Source: Desulfovibrio sp. An276
GTDB taxonomy: Bacteria; Desulfobacterota; Desulfovibrionia; Desulfovibrionales; Desulfovibrionaceae
Direction: 5' to 3'
NCBI RefSeq assembly: GCF_002159665.1
Contig: NZ_NFJC01000003.1
Coordinates: forward strand, 62,001 to 126,000
DNA length: 64,000 bases
The notes beneath the pieces are model-generated. The model did not search any database and had not been told where the DNA came from. It was given only the letters and a program-made list of their open reading frames with translations. The position numbers and the translations under genes were made by a program. Position 1 is the stretch's first letter, and each line of letters opens with the position of its first letter. This document shows, one piece after another, positions 52,735 through 62,719 of this stretch.

Positions 52735-52890
52735 GAAGATGCCCACCCTGGCATTTTCCGGGAAGCCGGTGCAAGTCCGGCACGGACCCGCCGCCGTGAT
52801 CGGGGACAAGGCCCGCACATTTGTCACTGCCCAAAGGGGTGGGAAGACGCGTGGCCGAGAATGATCCGAGAGTCGGAAGACCGACCCTGC
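52735..52890 (+). promoter_or_regulatory. cobalamin (B12) riboswitch
   Basis: Class I cobalamin riboswitch elements appear in the right order: GCCGGTGCAAGTCCGGCACGG, then CCGCCGCCGTGATCGGGGAC, GTCACTG, GGTGGGAAGACGCG and, near the end, GAATGATCCGAGAGTCGGAA followed by GACCGACC. It lies 165 bases before cbiK. Adenosylcobalamin binding should lower expression of the cbiK-cbiL-membrane protein genes. Confidence 0.92.
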
Positions 52891-53054
52891 TCTGTCCATA
52901 TTGTATGCGCACCCACGGGTACCTGGGCCGCAGCACTCACCAGTCCGCCTTTTCCCAAAAAATGGCGGTCCTGCTCTTGTGCACTCGCGCGACCACAGGG
53001 CAAAGCCTTTAGGGTGCCTCATCACATCCTTCCTGTCCTATCCTGGAGAGAGTC

Positions 53055-53963
53055 ATGAGACATCTGCGTTTGCCCAAACCTTCTTCCCTCCTGCAGGGCC
53101 TTGTTCTGGCCCTTCTTCTCCTCTCCCTGCCTGGCCTGGCCCAGGCTGCCTCCCCTTCCGGAATTCTCCTTGTCGCATTTGGCACCAGCATGGAAGAGGC
53201 CAGGGCTTCCCTTGACGATGTAGGCAAGGCCTATGAAAAAGCCTACCCCGACAAGCCTGTCATCTGGGCCTACACCTCCGATATCATCCGCAAGAAGCTC
53301 GCATCAGAGGGAAAAACCATTTTCAGCGTGCGCGAGGCCCTGGACGAATGCGTCAGGAGAGGCATTGTTGACTTGCGTGTGCAGAGTCTGCACGTGAGCC
53401 CCGGCGAGGAGTACTCCATGCTCGAACGCATGCTTGCGCGCTACCTTGCCGAACATCCAGGTATCTTCCAGCATTTATGGCTGGGACACCCCCTGCTTGA
53501 GTCCGTACAGGATCTCAACGAGGTCATTTCCGCTGTCACGGCCTCCCTGCCCAGCTCCCGCACATCCAGGGACGCAGTGATTCTCATGGGCCACGGCAAT
53601 GACAGAGGCCCCGGAGACCTGACCCTTGCCTGTGTCGCCATGACCATGAACGCCCGCGATCCCCTGATGTATCTTGCCAGCGTCGAGGGCGGCAACTCCT
53701 TTGACAAGGTTCTGCCCAATCTTGAAAAGGCAGAGGTGAAGAAGGTCTACCTCATGCCCTTCATGATGGTAGCCGGCGATCACGCAAACAACGATCTGGC
53801 TGGCCCCGAGGAGGACAGCTGGGCATCCATGGTGAAGGCCAAGGGCATGCAGGTCGAGGCAAAGCTCACCGGCCTTGGCAGCATCAAGGGCGTACAGAAC
53901 GTCTTCCTGCGCCACACGAAGGACACAAGGGACGATCTGGCCAATCCCGGGAAGGCCTTCTAA
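53055..53963 (+). CDS. cbiK: periplasmic sirohydrochlorin cobaltochelatase CbiK
   Basis: A 302-residue chelatase inserting cobalt (or iron) into sirohydrochlorin. Unlike the cytoplasmic form it carries a Sec signal (LLLLSLPGLAQA, about residues 1-31), as in the periplasmic CbiK described for Desulfovibrio vulgaris. The metal and catalytic residues are visible: His180 in LMGHGNDR, Glu211 in ASVEGG and His243 in GDHANND. GGAGAG precedes the ATG. Being exported, it may serve haem or metal handling in the periplasm rather than B12 synthesis itself, yet it is the first gene after a B12 riboswitch. A hairpin lies between it and cbiL. Confidence 0.9.
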   Translation: MRHLRLPKPSSLLQGLVLALLLLSLPGLAQAASPSGILLVAFGTSMEEARASLDDVGKAYEKAYPDKPVIWAYTSDIIRKKLASEGKTIFSVREALDECVRRGIVDLRVQSLHVSPGEEYSMLERMLARYLAEHPGIFQHLWLGHPLLESVQDLNEVISAVTASLPSSRTSRDAVILMGHGNDRGPGDLTLACVAMTMNARDPLMYLASVEGGNSFDKVLPNLEKAEVKKVYLMPFMMVAGDHANNDLAGPEEDSWASMVKAKGMQVEAKLTGLGSIKGVQNVFLRHTKDTRDDLANPGKAF

Positions 53964-53987
53964 TCACCAGCCATACTAACATCTGCC

Positions 53988-54020
53988 CGGGAAGACGGCC
54001 TTCCCAAGCCGGTCTTCCCG
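53988..54020 (+). other. intercistronic hairpin between cbiK and cbiL
   Basis: CGGGAAGAC pairs with GTCTTCCCG, with GGCC inside. No T-run follows. It may protect the cbiK mRNA end or moderate downstream expression. Confidence 0.5.
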
Positions 54021-54039
54021 AGCTTTCTCAGGAAATTCT

Positions 54040-54741
54040 ATGAAATTGTACGGTATTGGCCTTGGTCCCGGAGATCCGGAACTTCTGACTGTGAAGGCCG
54101 CCCGCATCCTTTCCTCATGCCCGGTCATTTTCACCGTGGTCTCTGCACACGTAACCGACAGTGTCTCGGAGGGCATAGTCTCGTCCCTGAATCCCAAGGG
54201 CCGCATCATTCGCCTTGTCTTTTCCATGTCCAGGGACAGGAAAATTCGCGAGGAGCAGGTTCTGGCAAACGCCAAAACCATCATTGCTGAACTGTCCAGG
54301 GGACAGGACTGCGCCTACACGACACTGGGGGACACCCTCTCCTACTCGACCTTCGGCTACATCCTGCCCCTGGTGAAGAAGGCCTTGCCAGAAGTCTGCG
54401 TGGACATTGTGCCTGGCATCACCTCCTGGTCGACGCTTGCGGCACAGAGCGGCTCTGTCCTTGTGGAGAACCGTGACATTCTCAAGGTTGTCCCTTCCTT
54501 TAGCGAGGACATGGCAGAAAAAATCGTCTTCGAAAAGAACACCTCAACCGTTCTTCTGAAAACCTACAGGAGCAGGAACAGGCTTATTGAGCGCCTGAAA
54601 AACGAGGACAACGTGGACTTTGTCTACGGGGAAAACCTCACGCGCGAGGGCGAATACGTCACAAGCGATCTCAACGAGGTGGCAAAGCGTCCAGAAAACT
54701 ATCTCTCCCTCATGCTGGTGCGCAAGAAGGGACGCTCCTGA
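54040..54741 (+). CDS. cbiL: precorrin-2/cobalt-factor II C20-methyltransferase
   Basis: A 233-residue SAM-dependent methyltransferase of corrin synthesis. The CobI/CbiL pattern is clear: MKLYGIGLGPGDPELLTVKA at the start, the TLGDTLSYSTFGYI segment, VPGITSWSTLAA, and ENLTREGEYVTS near the end. It adds the C20 methyl group to cobalt-sirohydrochlorin, the product of CbiK-type chelation. TCAGGAAA precedes the ATG weakly. The next gene starts in its stop codon. Confidence 0.93.
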   Translation: MKLYGIGLGPGDPELLTVKAARILSSCPVIFTVVSAHVTDSVSEGIVSSLNPKGRIIRLVFSMSRDRKIREEQVLANAKTIIAELSRGQDCAYTTLGDTLSYSTFGYILPLVKKALPEVCVDIVPGITSWSTLAAQSGSVLVENRDILKVVPSFSEDMAEKIVFEKNTSTVLLKTYRSRNRLIERLKNEDNVDFVYGENLTREGEYVTSDLNEVAKRPENYLSLMLVRKKGRS

Positions 54742-55994
54742 TGGAGAACTCTGTACAAAATACGGGCATGGGCAGGCACAGGCGGCGCAAGGCTCCCTGG
54801 AAAAGCCCGTTCTGGTGCGCCTGGCTTGTCCTCTCCCTTGTCCTTTCTGCCTGGATGACAGTGCAGATGCCCCAAAAGGCAACAAGGCAGGCAAGCCAGC
54901 AAGCCCAGACACAGCAGATGGCAAAATCCCGGGACCTCGTCCCGAATGTGGTCAAGAATGCGGTCCCCCATGCGTCAGATCCCTCGGCGCCCATTGCAAA
55001 AAAACACGCCCGTGCCCCGCATGGGGAGCGCACGACCCTGCAAAAGCTTGAGCAAAGGGGCCTTCTTTTTGCGCGCCTCTTTGCCCTGGTAGGCCTTGGG
55101 GCCATGCTCGGCAGCATTATCGAGGGGCGACGCTGGTACCGCGTGCTGGCAAAAAGCCTTGGGCGCCTGACACGTGCCGCTCGCCTGCCAGACATCGTGG
55201 GATACGCCATGCCGGCTGCACTCGCCTCAAGCGCAGCCGCGGACAGCATGCTCGTGGCAAGCCACAACAGGGGAGAGATTTCGGCATCCGCGCTCATTGC
55301 CGGAGGCATGCTGAACAGCTTTCTCGCCCACTTTTCGCACAGCATGCGCGTGGCCTATCCGGTCATTGCCGCCATAGGACTTCCGGGGCTTTTGTACTTT
55401 GTCATCCAGTTTTTCGGAGGAGCCCTCATCATTGCCTGCGTGCTCTTCTGGAACAGGCTAACGCACAGAAAGGCTCCCGAAAGTTCCACAAAGGGAAACG
55501 AGTTTGACGAGGGAACATCCGCTGTGCTTCCCTGGAAGGAGACCCTGCAAAAGGGCGTGTTCAGGGCACTCTCCCTGCTCTTTCGCCTGGCCTGCATCTC
55601 TATTCCCCTCATCCTCGCCATGGAGTGGGTGATACGTTCCGGCCTTCTGGATTTTTGGGACAGGCTCGTTCCGGCTGCCATAAGCAGGCACTTTCCGGAA
55701 GAACTGCTTACCATTACGGCTGCACAGATGGGTGGCCTCATCTCCTCTGCCACTGTGTCTGCCTCGCTCATGGCCCAGGGCCTGATCACTGGCCCGCAGG
55801 TTCTGCTTGCCATGCTTATCTCGAGCGCCGTAGGCAACCCTGTGCGCACCCTGCGCCGCAACCTTCCGACAGCGCTCGGCATCTTTCCTCCGAAGATTGC
55901 CTGCATCATTGTGTTCGGCATGCAGCTCTCGCGCCTTCTTGTCATGGTGGCTGGTGCCGCAATTCTTGTTGCCTGGATGCAGGCTCAGGGGTAG
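54741..55994 (+). CDS. Gate-domain (nucleoside-recognition-like) membrane protein
   Basis: A 417-residue inner-membrane protein whose start overlaps the cbiL stop (TGATG). One N-terminal span is followed by a soluble Gln/Ala-rich segment (about 45-100). Two Gate-like halves with several spans each follow (LFALVGLGAMLGSIIEG ... ALASSAAADSMLVASHNRGEIS and ITAAQMGGLISSATVSASLMAQGLITG). Gate-domain proteins lack a settled function; some are transporters. Place in a riboswitch-controlled cobalamin operon makes a role in cobalt or corrinoid transport plausible but unproven. Confidence 0.7.
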   Translation: MENSVQNTGMGRHRRRKAPWKSPFWCAWLVLSLVLSAWMTVQMPQKATRQASQQAQTQQMAKSRDLVPNVVKNAVPHASDPSAPIAKKHARAPHGERTTLQKLEQRGLLFARLFALVGLGAMLGSIIEGRRWYRVLAKSLGRLTRAARLPDIVGYAMPAALASSAAADSMLVASHNRGEISASALIAGGMLNSFLAHFSHSMRVAYPVIAAIGLPGLLYFVIQFFGGALIIACVLFWNRLTHRKAPESSTKGNEFDEGTSAVLPWKETLQKGVFRALSLLFRLACISIPLILAMEWVIRSGLLDFWDRLVPAAISRHFPEELLTITAAQMGGLISSATVSASLMAQGLITGPQVLLAMLISSAVGNPVRTLRRNLPTALGIFPPKIACIIVFGMQLSRLLVMVAGAAILVAWMQAQG

Positions 55995-56129
55995 GAAAAG
56001 CCAAATGCACAAGGGACAGGACATGTGTGAGAGCTTTGAGCAAGCTTTTTGCCGTTTTCGCTCTTGAAGGGGCTCTTGCCTTGTGCCAAAGACATGGGCA
56101 GATACACCTTGTTGCCCAAGAGAGATCCC

Positions 56130-56831
56130 ATGTCCAGCCACATCTTTTTCGATCATGCCCGCACTGCCCGCATAGGCCTTCCCGAGGCCGTGTACTGCCA
56201 GGGCAAGGCCTTCGAATCCCTGCTTGAACTTTTGCATCGCTTTGGCCGCAGTTCACAGCGCCCCATCCTCTTCACACGCCTGGCACCAGAGGTCTTTGCC
56301 CGCGTGCCGGAGGATCTGCAAAAGGAATACGACTACCATCCCCTTTCGCGCACGGCCTATGGCATGCGCATGCCGGACTACCCCCATGGCTCCGTGGCCG
56401 TGGTCTCTGCCGGCACTGCGGACGGTTTCGTCACCTGGGAAGCTGCCCGCACCCTAGAATACCTTGGGATTGCCTGCGACGTCTACGAGGACTGCGGTGT
56501 GGCAGGGCTCTGGCGCCTGGAAAAACGTCTTCCCGAAATCAACGCCCACGATGCAGTCATAGTGGTGGCAGGCCTTGATGCGGCCCTTGCGAGCGTTCTT
56601 GGCGGCCTGACACCCAAGCCCCTCTTTGCCGTTCCTTCTTCCGTGGGCTATGGCACTGCCTCGGGCGGCATGACAGCCCTGAACAGCATGCTGGCCTCCT
56701 GCGCACCCGGCCTTGGCATCTTCAATATAGACAATGGCTATGGCGCTGCCTGCGCTGCAGCCCGCGTGCTACACGCCATCTACGGATTGCCAAGGCTTCC
56801 CGATTCCGAGCTTGCGGAAAAGGACAGCTAG
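56130..56831 (+). CDS. larB: LarB, nickel-pincer cofactor biosynthesis
   Basis: A 233-residue protein of the LarB family, the carboxylase/hydrolase that makes pyridinium-3,5-biscarboxylic acid mononucleotide from nicotinic acid adenine dinucleotide for lactate racemase-type enzymes. The signature at the N-terminus is ARIGLPEAVYCQGKAFE; then VAVVSAGTADGFVTWEAARTLEYLG, VYEDCGVAGLWRL, and VAGLDAALASVLGGL with the late PSSVGYGTASGGMTAL. AGAGAG precedes the ATG at 56130. LarC and LarE are not in the window. The 135-base gap to the membrane protein makes operon membership uncertain. Confidence 0.88.
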   Translation: MSSHIFFDHARTARIGLPEAVYCQGKAFESLLELLHRFGRSSQRPILFTRLAPEVFARVPEDLQKEYDYHPLSRTAYGMRMPDYPHGSVAVVSAGTADGFVTWEAARTLEYLGIACDVYEDCGVAGLWRLEKRLPEINAHDAVIVVAGLDAALASVLGGLTPKPLFAVPSSVGYGTASGGMTALNSMLASCAPGLGIFNIDNGYGAACAAARVLHAIYGLPRLPDSELAEKDS

Positions 56832-56931
56832 ACAACTTCCTGACAATATAGAGAAAGGCCCCTGTGACTCACGACAATGCGTGTGCCACGGGGGTCTTCT
56901 GTATCAGAAAATTTTCCCAAAACCACATCGG
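56832..56931. other. short intergenic stretch with weak hairpin after larB
   Basis: GGCCCCTGTG (56857-56866) can pair imperfectly with CACGGGGGTC (from 56887), followed by TTCT; a weak terminator of larB is possible. No gene is seen. Confidence 0.4.
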
Positions 56932-57222
56932 TTAGAAACCGAGCCAGCCAAAGCCCTTTGCCATGATGCCACCCAGAATACCAACACCAGTTACCGCAAT
57001 CCCAACCTGCTATCTGAGAAGACACATCCCGGTATTCCTGATTTCAGAGCGCACCTTTTCGGTTTCAGACCTGACCTGCTCTGTCTTGAGCTCCAAGGCT
57101 GCCCTTGTTGTCAGCAAATCTCTCGGCAGCAAGCTCTCTGCGCATGGCCTCGTCTTTTGCGGCAAGAGAGACGAAGCCCCCGCCAAAGCAGGGGCATTTG
57201 CATTTCCTTGCGTACGATTCCC
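56932..57222 (-). pseudogene. decayed small coiled-coil membrane protein gene
   Basis: On the minus strand the pieces of a DUF1640/Bdr-like small protein can be read: FVSLAAKDEAMRRELAAERF, then, in another frame, LLTTRAALELKTEQVRSETEKVRSE as a coiled coil. A TAG at 57012-57010 follows, and in the same frame QVGIAVTGVGILGGIMAKGF, a single membrane span, ends at TAA 56934-56932. One frameshift and one in-frame amber stop have broken it. The family assignment is by pattern (charged heptads then one membrane span), not by search. Confidence 0.5.
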
Positions 57223-58050
57223 CTACTTTGCCACAGCGTTGACGCACCCGAGTGCGTTCAGGGTACGGGGGAAGCCAATGTAGGGATTCATGACTGCCAG
57301 AACTTCCACAAGCTGCTGCCTTGTGTTGCCAACGTTGAGGTTGCCCTGGACATGGCTCTTCACCTGGGGCTCACAGCCTCCAAGAGCGCTGATGGCCACA
57401 AAGGTCAGCAATTCCCTGGTCTTCAGATCCAGAACCTTGCGGGTATAAGTGTCGCCAAAGCACCAGGCGGAAAGATAGTCTATGGAGATATGTTCCTGCC
57501 CCTTGGGGGTATTCTTGTGCATGGCGTCTATGCCTGCGCTGCCAAAGATGCGCTTTTGCATGGCAACCCCTTCCTTGAAGCGCGTCTCCTCGGTCACGGT
57601 ACCCTGCCCTTCCAGGGGAAGCCTGATACCCCTTTCTTCGAACACGGTATTGATCTGTGCAAGCGCGTCCTCTGCCCTGGGGTAGCCGATATAGGGTGTT
57701 GCCTGGTAGATGGCCTCCTTGATCTTCACAGGATCCACCTTCAGATTCAGGGCTGCCTCTGTGGTCGAAGCAACTGTAGAGGAACCAAGGGCTGCCTTGG
57801 TGACTATGGTCACAAGCACGCGCAGCTCTTCGGAAAGCTCGCCGCGCTGCCAGATCTGCCCGAGGATGAGGTTGTCCCTGGTTTTGGCAAATTCCGGATC
57901 TGTTGCGCTTAAGGGGCTCTTGCCATCCGTGTAGAGCCTCGCCCTTTCCCTTGCTGCGGCATCGTCCCTGTCCTGGGCAAGGGCAGCGCAGGGAATGGAG
58001 AGAGCGACGAAAAGGGTGAGAAGAAGACTTGTTGCTTTTGCTGCTTTCAT
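57223..58050 (-). CDS. exported carboxymuconolactone-decarboxylase-like protein (double domain)
   Basis: A 275-residue protein with a Sec signal (MKAAKATSLLLTLFVALSIPCAALAQ). Two copies of the AhpD/CMD fold follow, about 60-140 and 180-270; both have the conserved GY/GF-P-R helix end (PYIGYPRAEDAL and PYIGFPRTLNAL). The Cys-X-X-Cys pair of peroxidase-type AhpD is absent, so decarboxylase or unknown chemistry is more likely. It is the last gene of an oxidoreductase cluster, 85 bases after the aldo/keto reductase gene. Confidence 0.8.
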   Translation of the reverse strand: MKAAKATSLLLTLFVALSIPCAALAQDRDDAAARERARLYTDGKSPLSATDPEFAKTRDNLILGQIWQRGELSEELRVLVTIVTKAALGSSTVASTTEAALNLKVDPVKIKEAIYQATPYIGYPRAEDALAQINTVFEERGIRLPLEGQGTVTEETRFKEGVAMQKRIFGSAGIDAMHKNTPKGQEHISIDYLSAWCFGDTYTRKVLDLKTRELLTFVAISALGGCEPQVKSHVQGNLNVGNTRQQLVEVLAVMNPYIGFPRTLNALGCVNAVAK

Positions 58051-58100
58051 GATTTTTTCGGGGGCGCCGTGTGCGGAGCTGCCCCGCCTCCTTGTCCTGA

Positions 58101-59370
<1,270 letters not shown>

Positions 59371-59378
59371 GTGTCCTC

Positions 59379-59819
59379 CTACTCGGCCCGCTCGATGCGC
59401 ACTGAAAAGTCCCCCTTCTGCCCGGCAAAAAGGTCCATGCCCCGAACAACACTGCCCAAGGGAACGAGATTGCGCGAGGGGCGAAAGTCCCTGTAGAAGA
59501 CCGCGATATTCCCCCAGGGGATGTAGTAGGTGAAGCTTCCCTTCTCGGGGTCGCAGCTTGTAGGGGAAGAGCCAAGGGAAAGCTTTTGCGGTAGGGTGGC
59601 GATCTTTTCCGTGCTGTTGAAATCCTCGAAGGACAGCTTGAGGGGCAGCATGGCGTAGAAGTTGCGGGCAGCGTCATTGTCGTCGAGATGGACAATGGCC
59701 TCTCCTGCCTTGCCAAAGTCCACCCTCACCCGCAGGGGATCTGCCTTTGCGGCGCTCGGCCCGGCACACATCAGAAGCGGAAGACAGAAAAGCAGGGGAA
59801 GAAGAGCGCGTCCTTTCAT
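59379..59819 (-). CDS. exported cyclophilin-like-fold protein
   Basis: A 146-residue protein with a Sec signal (LLPLLFCLPLLMCAGPSAAKA). The mature part fits the cyclophilin-like (cyclophil_like2) beta barrel: LRVRVDFGKAGEAIVHLDDNDAARNFYAMLPL, DFNSTEKIATLPQKL and YIPWGNIAVFYRDF. Function in this group is unknown; it is not a standard prolyl isomerase. It lies 8 bases after the SDR gene. Confidence 0.78.
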   Translation of the reverse strand: MKGRALLPLLFCLPLLMCAGPSAAKADPLRVRVDFGKAGEAIVHLDDNDAARNFYAMLPLKLSFEDFNSTEKIATLPQKLSLGSSPTSCDPEKGSFTYYIPWGNIAVFYRDFRPSRNLVPLGSVVRGMDLFAGQKGDFSVRIERAE

Positions 59820-59827
59820 ATGCCCCC

Positions 59828-60580
59828 CTAGCCTGCCGTGTAGCCGCCGTCCATGACAATGCTCTGGCCAGTGACAAAGCCTGCCCCCTTTGAGCAGAGG
59901 AAGAGCACGCAGGAAGCGACCTCGTCCGGGGTACCCATGCGGCCAATGGGCTCAATGACATCGGTGATGGCGCCGGTTTCCATCATGCGCTCCACAAGGG
60001 GCGTCACAATGGTGCCAGGGCAGACAGAGTTTATGCGTATGCCGCGCTTCGCGTACTCCAGGGCCGCACATTTGGTCATGCCGATGATGGCGTGCTTTGA
60101 GGCGTGGTAGGCCACGCGCCCGGGCATGCCCACGACGCCGCCTATGGAGGAGCAGTTCACGATTGCATAGCCATCACCGCCCTGGGCAAGCATCTGCCCA
60201 AGCTCGTACTTCATGCAGAGAAAAACACTGCGCATGTTGGTGTTCACAATGCGGTCGAATTCGGAGCTTGCAAGCCTGGCTGTCTCGATGTCGTCGCCCA
60301 TGATGCCGGCGTTGTTGTAGGCATAGTCCAGTCTGCCGAAAGTCTTGACAGTAGCTTCGACCATGTTTTTCACTGCGTCCTCGTCCGTCACGTCGCACAC
60401 GACATAGGCAGCACTTTGTCCCTTGCCCGAAATATCAGCACAAATCTCCTGCAACAGGCTTTCGCGCCTGCCAGCCAGCATGACGCGGGCGCCCTCCCTG
60501 GCAAACATGCGTGCCGTTGCCTCGCCTATGCCACTGGTGGCTCCGGCCACCAGAGCAACCTTGTCCTGCATGTCGAACAT
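59828..60580 (-). CDS. short-chain dehydrogenase/reductase
   Basis: A 250-residue classical SDR, first gene of a five-gene cluster. Motifs: GATSGIGEAT for the nucleotide turn, NNAGI, catalytic Ser and YHASKHA, and the end TGQSIVMDGGYTAG. It reduces or oxidises a small carbonyl/alcohol with NAD(P)H. The tight order SDR, cyclophilin-like, tautomerase, aldo/keto reductase, CMD-like suggests one transcript. A GGAGGAAC-type site lies before the first ATG. Confidence 0.9.
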   Translation of the reverse strand: MFDMQDKVALVAGATSGIGEATARMFAREGARVMLAGRRESLLQEICADISGKGQSAAYVVCDVTDEDAVKNMVEATVKTFGRLDYAYNNAGIMGDDIETARLASSEFDRIVNTNMRSVFLCMKYELGQMLAQGGDGYAIVNCSSIGGVVGMPGRVAYHASKHAIIGMTKCAALEYAKRGIRINSVCPGTIVTPLVERMMETGAITDVIEPIGRMGTPDEVASCVLFLCSKGAGFVTGQSIVMDGGYTAG

Positions 60581-60837
60581 CTGTTCCTCCCGAAGTATGA
60601 CTGAAATTGCCTGTGCTCTACCTTATGTTCCCACTTGTGCGGAAACGGGGCAGAGCCTTTCTTCGGGAAAAACAATAGCTCTCGTGCTGTCCGGGGTGGC
60701 AGACATTTTCCCTCAAAAAACTTGCCCAAAAATGCCAGAGAGCTCATGCGAAAAAAGGGCAATAGGACAGACATCCAAACAATGTTCGGGACTATTTTTT
60801 CCAATGTCGCAGTATCTTTGATAATTTCATGTATCCA
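60581..60837. other. intergenic region
   Basis: No gene is seen. It should hold the promoter of the SDR cluster (minus strand, reading left). Its T-rich right end belongs to the terminator of the next gene. Confidence 0.4.
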
Positions 60838-60858
60838 AAAACGTCCGTTTTCGCGGAC
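60838..60858 (-). terminator. terminator after the single-span membrane protein gene
   Basis: On the minus strand GTCCG pairs with CGGAC over a 6-base loop and is followed by G and a run of six T residues. It lies 27 bases after the stop at 60885. Confidence 0.78.
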
Positions 60859-60884
60859 ATTGTTTTTGGGTATCGGGGATATGC

Positions 60885-61454
60885 CTATTGCTCCCCTGGC
60901 TGGCTGCTCGCCGCTTCGGACTCCAGAACAGGCTGTTCGCCTGCCCGCTCTTCCATACCCGCTCCAGCCGAATCCGGCCTGTCCGTGAGCTCTATATAGT
61001 AGACGTATTTCGGAGGCTTGGGTCTGTCGAGATGCATGACAAGGGCCAGGACAAGACCGAGGACAATATTGACAATTATTGCCAGGAGGATGGCCTGCCG
61101 CGAAAAAAGCGTACCCTTTAGGGCGGCTGCACCCTCATTCAAATCCCCTCCCGGCAGGGGAACAGATTCATCCTTCATGTCATCCTTATTGTCTGTCCCG
61201 CTGGAATCGTGCCGGCTGCAGGCCTTGTCGGCGCAATCATCTCCCCTGGTGTGCGTTGCCTCGCGCATGTCTTCGGCGCGCAGGCTCTCCTGCAGGGTTT
61301 CACCCGCTGCCCTTTCCCTGGCTTCGGCAAGGGATGGCACGCGATCAAAGCCTTCGGCAGAGGGATTTTCCGAGAGTATGCCCTCCTGGGCCCTTGAGAC
61401 ATAGGCACGAAACTGCTTCATCACAAATACTGGCGTGGATACCCCTGCATTCAT
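60885..61454 (-). CDS. single-span membrane protein of unknown function
   Basis: A 189-residue protein. The first 115 residues are hydrophilic and acidic (SLAEARERAAGETLQESLRAED; later Asp-rich). One membrane span lies at about 120-142 (ILLAIIVNIVLGLVLALVM). A short tail follows (DRPKPPKYVYYIELTD and on). No family is recognised. The ATG at 61454 overlaps the TGA stop of iscB (ATGA arrangement), so the start seen may be an accident of the IscB element; Met12 at 61421 is an alternative. Confidence 0.55.
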   Translation of the reverse strand: MNAGVSTPVFVMKQFRAYVSRAQEGILSENPSAEGFDRVPSLAEARERAAGETLQESLRAEDMREATHTRGDDCADKACSRHDSSGTDNKDDMKDESVPLPGGDLNEGAAALKGTLFSRQAILLAIIVNIVLGLVLALVMHLDRPKPPKYVYYIELTDRPDSAGAGMEERAGEQPVLESEAASSQPGEQ

Positions 61455-62716
61455 GCTGGGGAGGAAACGCCTTCCTCCTTTCTGATTTCCGTAAGATATG
61501 TTTTGCGTCTTTCTATGAGGCGCAGTTTTCTGAAACTGATGCTTGCAGAAATTCGCGTGCCGTCGAGTCTGCGAACGTCAAAATATCCGGAAGTTCTCCG
61601 TCCAAAGATGAAGCCTGCCTCGCCGTTGCAGAGCACCTTGTCATAGAGCCTGAAGCCATAGACTTCGTAGGGTGCCTGATTGAGCTTGCGGATACCCCCT
61701 TTGAGGATCTTCATCTTGTGGATCTGTCGATTGTGACGGCGGATCTGCTTCTGATAGAGACAGCAGTCGAGTCTTTGGGCATGCAGATTGCCGGCTATGC
61801 AGAAAGCGTCTGCGCGATGTGTCTTCTCAAGGCCGAGGCTGATACGGGTATGCTTCGTGATGTAGCCGTATGTATGCTGGATCTCAAGCTCCTTGTGAGC
61901 AACCTTCAGCCGCTCAAGGACAGTCCACCTCATGATGTTCATGAAGGTCTCTGCTCTGAAAGACCGACCTCGCTTTGCCTTGAGTTCGATCTTGCCCCGA
62001 TGCAGCGCTTCATGGCAGGTTTTGCACAGGGTAATGAGATTGTTGGGGGCGTCTCCACCTGTGCGTCTGCTCTCAAGGTGATGAACCTGAAGTATCTGAT
62101 CTTTGCTTTTGCCATGGCAGTGCTGACACGTGTGGCCGTCACGACAGAGCACGTATTCGCGCGTGTTCCAAGAGCCGAGCTGTTCTCCCTGCTGATACTG
62201 GGCACCCGAGATCTCGGGATTCCTGATGAGCTGGATGTCAAAGGAAGCCGTTTCAATGACTATCCTTGTGACTGGCAGGAGTTTCAGCACATCCTCAATG
62301 CGGGAGATATGTGCGGCAATGATGTTTTCGACCGAGGGAGCAAGCCAGCCCTTGTGCTTGCTGTGTACACGGTTGTTGAAACGTGGCGCGCGATAGCGTG
62401 TCTTGCGATTACGCCTTCCCCGACGGCATTGCCGTCTTGTGGACAGAAGCGCGCTCACGTCCGCGCGAGTCTCTATTTCGGACGCATACAATTCCTCCTT
62501 TTCTGTTGTTGCCGAGAGGCCAATATGCCTGTAGCCGGCATCGACACCCAGAGTGATGGGGTACAGTTTTTCCTTGACGGGAATGGTGAGTTGAATGGTA
62601 AAGGGGGTCTTCCTCTTCACAAATGCCTTCTTCTCCTTGAGCAGTATGCGTACTTTGCCAGGATGATACGGCATTAAAGGCTTTCCGAATTGGTTCAGGA
62701 CAAAAACTTTGTTCAT
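61451..62716 (-). CDS. iscB: IscB-type RNA-guided HNH/RuvC nuclease
   Basis: A 421-residue transposon-borne nuclease ancestral to Cas9. In order: an N-terminal PLMP domain (FGKPLMPYHPGK, residues 11-20), RuvC-I GVDAGYRHIG (Asp59), the Arg-rich bridge helix STRRQCRRGRRNRKTRYRAP, RuvC-II VIETASFD (Glu155), an HNH domain with zinc Cys pairs CQHC/CKTC and VHHLES, NNLITL (His212 or His213, Asn226), and RuvC-III THRADAF (Asp303). All catalytic groups are present, so it should cut double-stranded DNA under omega-RNA guidance. GAGG precedes the ATG at 62716. The matching RNA lies directly upstream. No TnpA transposase is in the window. Confidence 0.92.
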   Translation of the reverse strand: MNKVFVLNQFGKPLMPYHPGKVRILLKEKKAFVKRKTPFTIQLTIPVKEKLYPITLGVDAGYRHIGLSATTEKEELYASEIETRADVSALLSTRRQCRRGRRNRKTRYRAPRFNNRVHSKHKGWLAPSVENIIAAHISRIEDVLKLLPVTRIVIETASFDIQLIRNPEISGAQYQQGEQLGSWNTREYVLCRDGHTCQHCHGKSKDQILQVHHLESRRTGGDAPNNLITLCKTCHEALHRGKIELKAKRGRSFRAETFMNIMRWTVLERLKVAHKELEIQHTYGYITKHTRISLGLEKTHRADAFCIAGNLHAQRLDCCLYQKQIRRHNRQIHKMKILKGGIRKLNQAPYEVYGFRLYDKVLCNGEAGFIFGRRTSGYFDVRRLDGTRISASISFRKLRLIERRKTYLTEIRKEEGVSSPA

Positions 62717-62719
62717 ATA

